Assembly (NCBI GenBank): GCA_936450465.1
Contig: OW388293.1
Span: 28,215,860-28,279,859, forward strand
DNA from: Gibbula magus
Lineage: Eukaryota; Mollusca; Gastropoda; Trochida; Trochidae
Reading direction: 5' to 3'
Length of the DNA stretch: 64,000 nucleotides
Positions within the stretch are counted from its first letter, which is position 1. Every line of letters starts with the position of its first letter. Under the pieces are notes generated by a model. It saw only the letters and a program-made list of their open reading frames with translations. It had not been told where the DNA came from and searched no databases. This document shows, in pieces, positions 11,118 through 18,530 of this stretch. A program made the translations under genes and the position numbers.

Positions 11118-11317
11118 GGTTTATGATGAATTTTAGAGTAAATGTAACAGAAAGGTCCACCGTATCGATTGGGCAAATCCACACCCTTGTTCCAAGTGCG
11201 ACGAAGTGATTTTATGCACTCTTCTTTAGATAAAAACCAATTCGGGCTCTTGATTAAAGTGATTTCTTCAAACGTAGTACTTTGACAGATAATCTTCCAG
11301 CGGTAGACCTTACTCAT
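11114..11317 (-). CDS. Small protein, 67 aa, related to the N-terminus of the 16969-17577 protein
   Basis: Unknown function. It is short, with several aromatic residues. The pattern KVYRWKxxC, then SPNWFLSKEECIKSL, resembles the start of the protein at 16969-17577 (KVTFYSWK, then SSQWFQDRDQCVRDA), which suggests a shared small domain. It starts with ATG at 11317, 51 bases after the ATPase stop, and its TGA overlaps the ATG of the next gene. The overlap and position inside the cluster support a real gene. Confidence 0.65.
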   Translation of the reverse strand: MSKVYRWKIICQSTTFEEITLIKSPNWFLSKEECIKSLRRTWNKGVDLPNRYGGPFCYIYSKIHHKP

Positions 11318-11368
11318 ATCGCGTCCGTGTCTCGAATGAATCGAGTGCGACTCGCGTGTCGTATTTAT

Positions 11369-12043
11369 TCATTTAGGTAAGTACACTGTACACACTTCAC
11401 CAGGAAATATACCTGTTCTTAATCGCCCGTATTCAGGATGACTGTACGGGGAAACGTCCACTAACAGATAGCCATATCGCTGTCCCTCTCTTTCCACGGC
11501 GTCTCTATACGATTCCGAAAAATATTTGCTTTCCCCTGGGAAGATCTGCGAGGCTAGGATCCGGTACTGACTGGCTGATCTCGGATTCGAAAGCATGATG
11601 TATAAATGGACATTAACGCTTATGGTACGTGCATAGGGTCCCTTTGGAAAGACGGACTGTAAGATATTTATAACAGTTATACCCAGGTGATGTGATAACG
11701 TGGTATACAGGTTTAACATGAGTTTGCTTTGGACGACCTCTCCCATCAGATCGTCAACGACAAGTAACATGTTTCTATCGGACTGTTCCGACCACGAATT
11801 GAGATCGCTTTCCGTAGGCAAGCCCTCGTGAAACTGAATGTGAGGTACAGATCGTTGCATCTCGGTGTAGATATCCTGCCATACCCCGTAACAATATACA
11901 ACAAGATTCGGTGATTTGTCAAACACCTTTCCCGCATTCTCTAACAGACGTTTCGTCAAAGTACTTTTACCGGATCCACTAGCTCCAATGACAGCTACAT
12001 TGGTAGGGGTGGTCCATCTTAATACACACGCATCCTCCGTCAT
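11369..12043 (-). CDS. FtsK/HerA-type genome-packaging ATPase
   Basis: This 224-residue protein is the packaging ATPase that drives DNA into capsids in Polintons and related double-jelly-roll viruses. Walker A is GASGSGKS at residues 20-27 and Walker B is MLLVVDDL at 92-99. A conserved-looking segment with HHLGITVINILQSVF follows at about 117-131 and fits the sensor/arginine region. Length is usual for Polinton ATPases (about 200-250). The ATG at 12043 is preceded by a TATA-like stretch about 60 bases upstream (12100-12110). The frame is intact and both Walker motifs look functional. Confidence 0.92.
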   Translation of the reverse strand: MTEDACVLRWTTPTNVAVIGASGSGKSTLTKRLLENAGKVFDKSPNLVVYCYGVWQDIYTEMQRSVPHIQFHEGLPTESDLNSWSEQSDRNMLLVVDDLMGEVVQSKLMLNLYTTLSHHLGITVINILQSVFPKGPYARTISVNVHLYIMLSNPRSASQYRILASQIFPGESKYFSESYRDAVEREGQRYGYLLVDVSPYSHPEYGRLRTGIFPGEVCTVYLPK

Positions 12044-12099
12044 GATCTTGTTTCGTTCGAAGTTGTGTTAAGACTGAAAAACTCTCCCTCCTAAACCAC

Positions 12100-12112
12100 T
12101 ATATATTTAAGC
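12100..12112 (-). promoter_or_regulatory. TATA-like element before the ATPase gene
   Basis: On the - strand the sequence reads TTAAATATATAG about 60 bases before the ATPase ATG. It sits at the very end of the upstream gene, so the next transcript would start in the short intergenic gap. Sequence evidence only. Confidence 0.4.
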
Positions 12113-12514
12113 CGCACGTGCTACCAAATTTCTTTGTCTCTGACGTCTTGCCTGTCGAAGTATGTTATTGCGTGCTTCATCACGCACGAATCGTAAATGT
12201 TCAGCATTGAAGACGAAAGGAATCAACTGCGTGTGACGTACGAGACTGCGTTTGATGGAGTCTTCGCTCGTGTTTGGGTGAATAATGCGTCGCAAAATCC
12301 TATAATAGTTATTATTTTGGTTTGGCTGTAAATACATACTATACTGGGTTCGAGTGACGGGTATACGGCCATTCAACAGTCTCGTGACAACGGCTATGAC
12401 TGCCTTCACTTGACCGTTGGTCATATGTCTTATATCGTTCAACGTTTCTTGGTAATCATGTTGATACAGAACGTGTATCAAGAAATCGAAATGTCGCAGT
12501 ACGTATCTCGCCAT
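12107..12514 (-). CDS. Small helical Polinton protein, 135 aa
   Basis: Paralogue of the protein at 10596-11117, with shared features over the first ~55 residues (MxRxxxRxxD, M/L-T-x-x-Q, G-x-IP-V/L-T). The C-terminus is strongly basic (Arg/Gln-rich, ending RQARRQRQRNLVARAA), which fits nucleic-acid binding. A longer open frame reaches 12652 but starts at TTG and its first 46 codons read partly through a TAGTACA microsatellite. The ATG at 12514 matches the start of the paralogue, so I prefer it. It lies 63 bases before the ATPase gene and 412 bases after the protease gene. A core protein or regulator is possible; function unknown. Confidence 0.72.
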   Translation of the reverse strand: MARYVLRHFDFLIHVLYQHDYQETLNDIRHMTNGQVKAVIAVVTRLLNGRIPVTRTQYSMYLQPNQNNNYYRILRRIIHPNTSEDSIKRSLVRHTQLIPFVFNAEHLRFVRDEARNNILRQARRQRQRNLVARAA

Positions 12515-12584
12515 GTCTTGCTCTGCCTGTGGTACACACTCGACTGATGTATACTCGTATGATTTCAAGCTTTTTAAGATTAAC

Positions 12585-12630
12585 GTGTCATATAGTACAT
12601 AGTACATAGTACATAGTACATAGTATATGG
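12585..12630. repeat. TAGTACA microsatellite
   Basis: The 7-base unit TAGTACA repeats about six times upstream of the 135-residue gene. It lies where a promoter would be expected. Confidence 0.8.
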
Positions 12631-12652
12631 ATATCACAAACACACATGTCAA

Positions 12653-12926
12653 CGATATTTTCTAACGTTTATTACCAAACGACACCACAGCAGTTTACAG
12701 CAACATTGTTAAGATTATAATGATATACATAGGAATAGTAGACATTTGAAGTAACTATAAGTATAGACATATATACACCATCTATGTCAAGCTAATAAGA
12801 TATACACAAGCTTGTAAGGTATACATAGGAACTAAGGTTGTAAGATATACATAAGCTTGTAAGATATACATAGAGAAATTGAAACATTCGCCCTGTAGTT
12901 AATTTTACATAACTAAATGTGTTATT
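12653..12926. other. Intergenic gap with short AGATATACATA repeats
   Basis: This is a spacer inside the - strand cluster. Between about 12790 and 12875 the pattern AAGATATACATAAGCTTGT recurs with changes. No open frame is supported. It may contain the promoter of the 135-residue gene and the 3' end of the protease transcript. Confidence 0.5.
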
Positions 12927-13418
12927 TTATGATACGAAACAGTACTTGAAAAAGTCGCAGATAAACTGAGTGACAAAGTGATCGTTGCATCGTTTGTCTG
13001 TATCGAATAGGTTTGTGATGTCTCTCAAACTAGCTCTGTTTTTACATTTCTCTAACAGATAAAATAGACAGTAGAAGCCACAAGCACTCGACGTAGATTG
13101 CTGTAAAACTTTCGTGTTGTATCGATAACTGCGAGAGTGTCTATTTAAAAAGTGTTCAAATTCTTTAGTGTAATAACCGGGTTTCCTTGCAAAGCTGTCG
13201 AAAAACTCGCCGCTACCTATCCCGTCGAAATAGAATGCAACCCAATGTTTCCCTCGACCTTGCGCTACGTCCGTGTTGACAACACATCCCCACGGTTTTC
13301 CCCTACTATTGGGTGTCGAGGTCGCGCTAGTCAAGTTGTCTCTCGCATAAACTCCTTTCACGTATGTATGGAGACTCGGCTCGCTACGTATGGCGCACAG
13401 TAACTGTTGAGTGTTCAT
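12927..13418 (-). CDS. Adenain-like cysteine protease (maturation protease)
   Basis: This 163-residue protein belongs to the C5/Ulp1-related group that matures capsid and core proteins in adenoviruses and Polintons. The catalytic set can be read directly: His58 in GKHWVAFYFD, Asp74 in EFFDSF, Gln106/107 in VLQQS, and Cys113 in SSACGFYC. Length and order match the family. The ATG at 13418 lies 5 bases after the stop of the major capsid gene (on the - strand), so the two probably share a transcript. The frame is intact. Likely substrates are the element's own capsid and basic proteins (inference). Confidence 0.93.
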   Translation of the reverse strand: MNTQQLLCAIRSEPSLHTYVKGVYARDNLTSATSTPNSRGKPWGCVVNTDVAQGRGKHWVAFYFDGIGSGEFFDSFARKPGYYTKEFEHFLNRHSRSYRYNTKVLQQSTSSACGFYCLFYLLEKCKNRASLRDITNLFDTDKRCNDHFVTQFICDFFKYCFVS

Positions 13419-13423
13419 TATTA

Positions 13424-14734
13424 TTACTTTAGAAATACGTTGCGACTTTTGTCGATCTCGACCAGAGCTGGGAACTTGGCCAGAGCGATCACATTAAAGG
13501 TCTGTGTCAGGGCTTTGCTGAACGTGATTTCCAGACGCAGGTTGCCGGACTTGGCGTGGTTCAGATAGTCACCGCCGTCGTTTCCTAGCATCGCTTGCAG
13601 GTTAAACACGTACAGCGCGTGACCAATCTTAAATTCGGTTCGGTCCAGGTTCAAACCCTTGTCTTTACCCCATTCGTTGTTCCACTCGTATAGGGAGTTG
13701 TAAGCCTCCACGTCGTCCGTCTCCAAGGGACGTCCCGGTACTGTGTTGCCGTTCAGGTACAGTCCCATGCTTTTAATCATGTCTCCTTGGAAACAGAACG
13801 GATTGGCCGTGTAAGACCCATTCACCCCGTTCGATTGTACCATGCCCACGACCAGACGACTGGGAACTTCATCTTGAAACATGGCGTCCCAGTTAAAATC
13901 CATGCTGGAGGAAGCGACCGTAGCCATCTTCACTATACTTCTCTCGTACGGGTAAAGAGCGTTCCCCGTCTCAAACTGTTTGTCCTGCGCCACGATCAGG
14001 GCGTCGTTGATTTTCAGTTTGCAAATCTTCAGATAGACGTCTTGCAGTTCAATTTGATATTCTTTGCCCGTCTCGTCCGACATCAACGCAAACTTGGCGT
14101 CGGAGCGAAACAGTTTGACGTCGAGATCCACTCCGTTCACCAGGTGGCGTTTGAAGGAAAATACGTCCTCTCTGAGAGGTCCGGAAAGAGTCAGCGATTT
14201 GTTCCCGGCCACGAAGCTGCCTCGGTTGATGAGTCCGTCGTTCCCACCCGCGTAGGGATCGGCAGAGTTGAATTCTGCCACCGTGTCGCCCGTATCTTTA
14301 TAATACAGCTGACTCGTGAGCTGGCTGGACTTGGCGTCGCTTCCGTAGTCGAGGATGGTTTCCATCAGCGCTTTGTATGGGTACCCGGCATTGCTGGAGC
14401 TGACCTGTTGTTTTTGCATGTGAACCGTCACCTGATTCCACAGGCTTTGCAATGTTAGATTGACGGGTCCGACTTTCTCTTTATCGGCCAAGTTCGTGTT
14501 ATCCGCGTGTTTCACTTTCAGTTTGACGTGAAGACGAGTCTTGCTCAGGTCTATGTAATCTTTCCCTCCGTTCGGAACGTGAAACTCGACGGGACTGGAG
14601 TCTGTGATAACCGATAGAGGACGTATGTTTTCGTAGTAATGTTGAAGTATACTGGTCTGGTATGCGGGCATAGAAAATACGTCCATAGAAACGGGAAGAG
14701 CCTCGGAAAATTCTTTCTCTGTGAGTACGACCAT
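13424..14734 (-). CDS. Major capsid protein (double jelly-roll type)
   Basis: This 436-residue protein belongs to the family annotated in many invertebrate genomes as F54H12.2-like, which I assign to the Polinton major capsid protein with a double jelly-roll fold. Features seen: an N-terminal segment with PAYQTSI and SSPVEFHVP, then DYIDLSKTRLHVKLKV (typical family start), LTSQLYYKDT around residue 140, a second-half block with QIELQDVYLKICKLKI, and the C-terminal TFNVIALAKFPALVEIDKSRNV. Length is normal for the family. The frame is complete, starting at ATG 14734. It follows the basic 125-residue gene by 12 bases and precedes the protease by 5 bases, a virion-module arrangement. A fold prediction would settle the double jelly roll. 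Confidence 0.87.
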   Translation of the reverse strand: MVVLTEKEFSEALPVSMDVFSMPAYQTSILQHYYENIRPLSVITDSSPVEFHVPNGGKDYIDLSKTRLHVKLKVKHADNTNLADKEKVGPVNLTLQSLWNQVTVHMQKQQVSSSNAGYPYKALMETILDYGSDAKSSQLTSQLYYKDTGDTVAEFNSADPYAGGNDGLINRGSFVAGNKSLTLSGPLREDVFSFKRHLVNGVDLDVKLFRSDAKFALMSDETGKEYQIELQDVYLKICKLKINDALIVAQDKQFETGNALYPYERSIVKMATVASSSMDFNWDAMFQDEVPSRLVVGMVQSNGVNGSYTANPFCFQGDMIKSMGLYLNGNTVPGRPLETDDVEAYNSLYEWNNEWGKDKGLNLDRTEFKIGHALYVFNLQAMLGNDGGDYLNHAKSGNLRLEITFSKALTQTFNVIALAKFPALVEIDKSRNVFLK

Positions 14735-14746
14735 GATGCAGTTTTA

Positions 14747-15124
14747 TTACTTCTTCCAAATATCTCTCGGGTCGATGGCAGGGGTATTCTTAAACTCGAT
14801 GAAAGATCGTTTGGAGGAGCTCTGTCCCTCACGACGCACTTTCTTAGAAGTGACGATCTTATCTCCCGCTTTCCGTTTTATAGCCTTGGTTCGCTTCTGA
14901 GCCGCTTCGGCTCTCTGCACCACGTTCTGATTGGGAGACGTCAGGGTGATGTTCGGTTTCGAACCCCGACTGCTATGCGAGGGGGTCGTCGATGATGTCG
15001 ACGGAATGATAATGAATCGTGACCCGCTTGGACGTCCTTTGATCACTTTTTGTCCTGGACTTTTTCGACGTTCAAAAAATTCCATAAATTTCTTCGTATC
15101 AGGAATATACACTTTACGTTCCAT
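14747..15124 (-). CDS. Basic Ser/Lys/Arg-rich protein, possible core or minor virion protein
   Basis: This 125-residue protein has no recognised domain. It is strongly basic and rich in Ser, Thr, Lys and Arg, with a low-complexity middle (residues about 35-65) and clusters such as KRTKAIKRKAG and SKKVRR that look like nuclear or DNA-binding signals. It ends 12 bases before the major capsid gene. A TATA-like sequence lies about 30 bases upstream of its ATG. By position and charge it could be a DNA-condensing core protein like those of adenoviruses, but this is inference. Confidence 0.7.
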   Translation of the reverse strand: MERKVYIPDTKKFMEFFERRKSPGQKVIKGRPSGSRFIIIPSTSSTTPSHSSRGSKPNITLTSPNQNVVQRAEAAQKRTKAIKRKAGDKIVTSKKVRREGQSSSKRSFIEFKNTPAIDPRDIWKK

Positions 15125-15149
15125 GATCGGGAAGATGCAACAGTATATA

Positions 15150-15163
15150 TATTTTTATATCTC
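15150..15163 (-). promoter_or_regulatory. TATA-like element before the basic-protein and capsid genes
   Basis: On the - strand GATATAAAAATATATATA lies just upstream of the basic-protein ATG at 15124. It would allow a separate transcript for basic protein, major capsid and protease. Confidence 0.45.
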
Positions 15164-15164
15164 T

Positions 15165-15593
15165 CTAACTCAGGAATGGATAGCGTCGCAACACGAGTGA
15201 CACGTTCACTGTCTCTTTCAGAAATGAATGCGGTGTACCCTCTGCACACTTTATATAGATTTCGATTTCGGACGTGTCTTTTAACACGACTGGGATATAC
15301 CAGGGCTGGTGAAAATAGTAGTTGGGACCGTCTCTCAGATCGACTCGTCTCAGTAAGGGCAGATACTGCTGTCCCACGTGCGAACTGTCGCATAGGTCGC
15401 ACAACACGTCGATCGATGTATCGTTGAGCTTTTTAGTATCCACGGTAGCGAATTTTAATTCTAACAGAGCTACCATCCACACTCCTTCCAGTTTTAATCG
15501 CTGAGACAGTTTCACGCGAAAACGATAGTGCGAGTTGCTTTTGTAGTAATCCTTCTTGGAGTCGAGGTCGTTAAACACGATGTACTTATCCAT
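15165..15593 (-). CDS. Probable minor capsid (penton-type) protein
   Basis: This 142-residue protein resembles the small beta-rich proteins that I associate with the Polinton minor capsid or penton. Family-like features: near the N-terminus a YRFRVKLSQRLKLEGVWMVALLELKF block, then a DTSIDVLCDLCDSSHVGQQYLPLLRRV block, then Y-F-H-x-PWYIPV and alternating hydrophobic residues in EIEIYIK, consistent with a single jelly roll. Length is at the short side. It starts 4 bases after the integrase stop, closer than any eukaryotic promoter would allow, so it is probably read from the integrase mRNA. Confidence in the role is moderate. Confidence 0.68.
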   Translation of the reverse strand: MDKYIVFNDLDSKKDYYKSNSHYRFRVKLSQRLKLEGVWMVALLELKFATVDTKKLNDTSIDVLCDLCDSSHVGQQYLPLLRRVDLRDGPNYYFHQPWYIPVVLKDTSEIEIYIKCAEGTPHSFLKETVNVSLVLRRYPFLS

Positions 15594-15597
15594 GATG

Positions 15598-16695
15598 TTA
15601 CTTGTTTTTCACCTGGCTCTCGTCAACCCACGAATCGAAGCTAGAAGGCCAGCCCGCCCACCTCACCAAGTATAGCGTTTTACCCCGTTCACGTTTTTTA
15701 CGTATCACCTTCTCTATATCCCACGCGGCGTCCAGATCCTTGTCGACACCCTGTAATTCCTGTTTGTAAAAGCGTCCCTTTAAGAGCTCGTCGTGAAAAT
15801 CTTTTAAGGTGTACAAGGGGAGACGTTGATCTCTCATGCGCTTGTCTACCTTGAATAACTCTTCCGTCCAACGCAAGTGGTGTTCTTTGGCGAAAGGTTT
15901 TCTCAAATAACTGATTCTGACTATATCACCGACTTTATAGCGAAACGGACGCACCTTACTCGTTTTGGGTGGCTTCATCATGTATAAATGTCTCCACACT
16001 TTCACCTCGTTTCGTTCGTTAACGTCTGCAGGAGCCCATTGTCCTAAACTTCGATGTAAGGTATGGTTATAATTGTTCACTAAATCCGGTAGAACGTCTA
16101 TGTAGCGCTCTGTGTTCTTATGCGTCAAGTATCTAGCTATGAGAGTCCTCAACGTTCGAATGACTCTCTCCGCATAATTTGCTTTGATATCTTCGTTCTG
16201 CGTTGTAAAGAGTTTGATAGACCGACGCTCGGTAAAGTCGTGAAAAGCCCCTTTAAATTCTGTCCCTTTATCCACCCTGATCTTTTGAGGTTTGCGTCCA
16301 TCCTGTGACAGTATAGTGTTCAGTCCCTCGACGACGGACTCGGGTTTCTTGTTTCTTAAAGGGGCGACCCAAAGATAGCGAGACAAGATGTCTATGGCAA
16401 TGAGGATATAACGTACAGCGTCGTTGGCTTTGGCATAACGACTCATATCCATTAAATCCATATCCCATTGCTGATCTATACCATTGACTATCACTTTAAG
16501 TCTTTGAAACCTACGTTTGACCGGTTTGTGTAAGGTGTATGCGTCGTGCTTGCTCAACTCGGCTTTCACCTTAGAGATCGTGGGTACGTCTTGACTACGT
16601 CGTTTTAAACTCTGTCTAAATTTACTAACCCCGTAGTAACTACCCGCTGACTTGGGATCGAAATAAACACTCTCTAACGTTTTCGTAGAGGACAT
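15598..16695 (-). CDS. DDE integrase with C-terminal chromodomain
   Basis: This 365-residue protein inserts the element into host DNA. It has a retroviral-type rve core with the acidic triad visible: Asp80 in WDMDLMDM, Asp142 in IRVDKGTEF, and Glu176 in NYAERVIRTL. The N-terminal part (residues about 1-75) is the usual Polinton linker; I see no clear HHCC zinc finger. Residues about 321-365 form a chromodomain (DIEKVIRKK, LYLVRWAGW, FDSWVDESQV), which may guide integration to marked chromatin. Length fits the family. The ATG at 16695 has a TATA box about 55 bases upstream. The frame is intact. Confidence 0.95.
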   Translation of the reverse strand: MSSTKTLESVYFDPKSAGSYYGVSKFRQSLKRRSQDVPTISKVKAELSKHDAYTLHKPVKRRFQRLKVIVNGIDQQWDMDLMDMSRYAKANDAVRYILIAIDILSRYLWVAPLRNKKPESVVEGLNTILSQDGRKPQKIRVDKGTEFKGAFHDFTERRSIKLFTTQNEDIKANYAERVIRTLRTLIARYLTHKNTERYIDVLPDLVNNYNHTLHRSLGQWAPADVNERNEVKVWRHLYMMKPPKTSKVRPFRYKVGDIVRISYLRKPFAKEHHLRWTEELFKVDKRMRDQRLPLYTLKDFHDELLKGRFYKQELQGVDKDLDAAWDIEKVIRKKRERGKTLYLVRWAGWPSSFDSWVDESQVKNK

Positions 16696-16746
16696 GTTTC
16701 AAATGTCGTTAACAGCAACACTATGAAAACGTTGTGGGTTGACACT

Positions 16747-16757
16747 GCCTTATATAG
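16747..16757 (-). promoter_or_regulatory. TATA box before the integrase gene
   Basis: The - strand reads TATATAAGG about 55 bases before the integrase ATG. This is the best TATA box in the cluster and could drive integrase plus the minor capsid gene. Confidence 0.5.
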
Positions 16758-16759
16758 AT

Positions 16760-16968
16760 ATACATACATATACATACAATCTCATGAATAACAGACACGA
16801 GTAATCTGAGATATAACATTCTTTATTACGAATAGTAACTGTAAAACTATAACATGAATATTGAAAGCTATATATCTATACATATACATCAATATACATC
16901 AATATACATTAATATTGAAACGGTTGGGTAATACACATCAACATAGCATGGAGCATGTGAACTATGTC
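16760..16968. repeat. Intergenic gap with TATACAT(CA)A short repeats
   Basis: The spacer between integrase and the next gene holds ATACATATACAT near 16760-16775 and three ATATACATCAATATACAT-like units near 16870-16912. No coding frame is supported. Confidence 0.5.
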
Positions 16969-17577
16969 TTAACGAAATGATCTTTCCAAATATAACATTT
17001 TTAACACACGATCTTTGATGGTGTCTAACCATTCGCTCGTCTTATAGTGCGTGTTCAGATAGTCCTTGCATCTATAACGACACAGAGCTAGGGAAGACAC
17101 GTTGCTCAAGTCGGGATCATCGCGCATCAGCTGAACCCATTGGTCAATCACATGATTATCGTTCACTTCCTCCAAAGCCGTGTTTATAAACTGCTGTAGT
17201 TTCTCATTCTCGAACACGTCACGACAGGTATGATATTGTCTCTCGGTTTGTTCAAACATACACGCTATACAGACCTCATTTCCGAGACGATGGACCATAT
17301 GACAGAGTTCCATGGTGTAACATAGCGTGAGTAAGGATAACATGTAGTCGTTCACTTCGAGGGATGGCTGTTGTTGTACACAGATTGTCTTGGTTTTCTT
17401 AGTGATAACACGTTTTAAACCCTGGTCCTCGTTGGGAACTTTCTTCTCTGCATCTCGTACACACTGATCTCGGTCTTGGAACCATTGACTTGACTGTAGA
17501 TAGACTGGTTCGTGAATGTGATCCGCTTTTGGGTAGACATACTTCCAACTGTAGAATGTTACTTTATCACTAGCCAT
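16969..17577 (-). CDS. Cys/His cluster protein of Polintons, 202 aa
   Basis: I do not know its function. A possible zinc-binding motif C-x2-C-x9-H-x-C is formed by Cys103, Cys106, His116 and Cys118 (segment VCIACMFEQTERQYHTC). A similar C-x2-C...Q-x2-H-x-C pattern occurs in Polinton-linked proteins of other aquatic invertebrates (from memory). The first 45 residues resemble the 67-residue protein at 11114-11317. A longer frame reaches 17649 but begins with GTG; ATG 17577 gives MASDKV.. and lies about 90 bases after a TATAAAA sequence. It is intact. Regulator or nucleic-acid binding are possible roles only. Confidence 0.7.
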   Translation of the reverse strand: MASDKVTFYSWKYVYPKADHIHEPVYLQSSQWFQDRDQCVRDAEKKVPNEDQGLKRVITKKTKTICVQQQPSLEVNDYMLSLLTLCYTMELCHMVHRLGNEVCIACMFEQTERQYHTCRDVFENEKLQQFINTALEEVNDNHVIDQWVQLMRDDPDLSNVSSLALCRYRCKDYLNTHYKTSEWLDTIKDRVLKMLYLERSFR

Positions 17578-17666
17578 GTTCAACGTTCGTTTGAGAGAGA
17601 GGAGTGCGGAACCATAGACTTCGTGAAACCAATGCTCTGTATGACTCACTCGCTTCAGTGTAGCTT

Positions 17667-17676
17667 CTTTTATATC
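17667..17676 (-). promoter_or_regulatory. TATA box before the Cys/His protein gene
   Basis: The - strand reads GATATAAAAGAAG about 90 bases upstream of ATG 17577. It supports the shorter start because the longer GTG frame would begin only a few bases after the expected transcript start. Confidence 0.45.
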
Positions 17677-17803
17677 TGGATGCTATTTTAGGATATGATG
17701 ATACAAACACGTCTTGTCATGTCCTCTATATCTCTACCCCCCTTCACTTGGGTTATGTATACACACATAATATAGTCCATATACGTCGAGGTGAATATAC
17801 ATA

Positions 17804-18310
17804 CTATTGCATGGTTTCTTCCAACAGTGCCCTCACTCTGATAAGTTGTCGCCATTCCTCCGGTTTTAAGGCTATCCCTTTACGAGTAGGTTTCAATTCC
17901 TGTTGACCCTCGGGTAGCCACCACTGTCGAACATCCACGACTTGTTTCGGGGGCTCCACGGATACAAAAACGTTCTCGCCCAACTGCAGGGAATGAGCTG
18001 ACTGTGATGAAGGTAAGTTTTGTTGAAAGTAGTCGGCCACCATCTTTTCCACACTCTTGATATGCCCCCATTGCTCGAGAGAGAGTCGAATCCCCTTCTT
18101 GGTAGGATAGAGCACGCCTTCGGAACTCCATTCGTATTGACGAATGTCTATCTTCCACTCTCCACTCCAAAAGGTAGTCTTGAAGTAGCGAGTGCTACCT
18201 ATATGAAACAGACTCTCTCGCTGATCTCTCTGCCGTTCGTCTTCCATGATGGATCCACTATACTGAGTCTTCGTCCAGTCCTGAGATGTGTCTTGACTGT
18301 TCGTTGCCAT
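17804..18310 (-). CDS. Tandem PC4-like (SUB1/p15) single-strand DNA-binding protein
   Basis: This 168-residue protein contains two copies of the PC4 transcription coactivator fold. Repeat 1 spans residues about 35-95: a beta segment, WKIDIRQYEW, then PTKKGIRLSLEQWGHIKSV. Repeat 2 spans about 107-166: ENVFVSVEPPKQVVDVRQWW, then KPTRKGIALKPEEWRQLIRV. The (V/I)D(V/I)R-x-(W/Y) strand and the P-T-(R/K)-K-G-I-x-L-x-x-E-(E/Q)-W turn plus helix are the PC4 signature. Known PC4 proteins bind single-stranded DNA and act with RNA polymerase II. Here it could cover displaced strands in protein-primed replication or switch late transcription (inference). A longer frame to 18385 starts with TTG; ATG 18310 is preferred. 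It is the first gene of the cluster. Confidence 0.82.
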   Translation of the reverse strand: MATNSQDTSQDWTKTQYSGSIMEDERQRDQRESLFHIGSTRYFKTTFWSGEWKIDIRQYEWSSEGVLYPTKKGIRLSLEQWGHIKSVEKMVADYFQQNLPSSQSAHSLQLGENVFVSVEPPKQVVDVRQWWLPEGQQELKPTRKGIALKPEEWRQLIRVRALLEETMQ

Positions 18311-18445
18311 GCTTCTAGAAAGTTTGTATGATCTTGTAAGTAATAAGCAATAACGCTGAGAAAAGTGAGTAGCATCTAACTCCAAGGGCTTTCCAGACTA
18401 TAACTGAGGTATAGGTATGGGATATGAGCTTTCTTATAACACTTC

Positions 18446-18530
18446 CAGTCACGTGATACATCATAGTCACGTGATACATCATAGTCACGTGATATTCAAG
18501 TCAGAACACGTGACGTGTTAAGACAGCAGG
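18446..18530. promoter_or_regulatory. Three direct repeats with CACGTG upstream of the - strand cluster
   Basis: The unit AGTCACGTGATACATCAT occurs three times (the third changed at its end) followed by ACACGTGACGTG. The region is upstream of the PC4-like gene and close to the presumed right end. CACGTG is the E-box core of bHLH factors. A promoter or end-binding role is a guess. Confidence 0.55.

Noticed and set aside
12515..12652. N-terminal extension of the 135-residue protein (hydrophobic, like a membrane segment)
   Set aside because: It begins with TTG and comes from a TAGTACA microsatellite; the paralogue starts at the place matching ATG 12514.
13787..14458. Long + strand open frame of 223 codons
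   Set aside because: It is the reverse-strand shadow of the major capsid gene and has no recognisable motif.
17578..17649. Longer start of the Cys/His protein
   Set aside because: The first codon is GTG and lies almost at the expected transcript start; ATG 17577 is better.
18311..18385. Longer start of the PC4-like protein
   Set aside because: The first codon is TTG; no PC4-related sequence lies in the extension.
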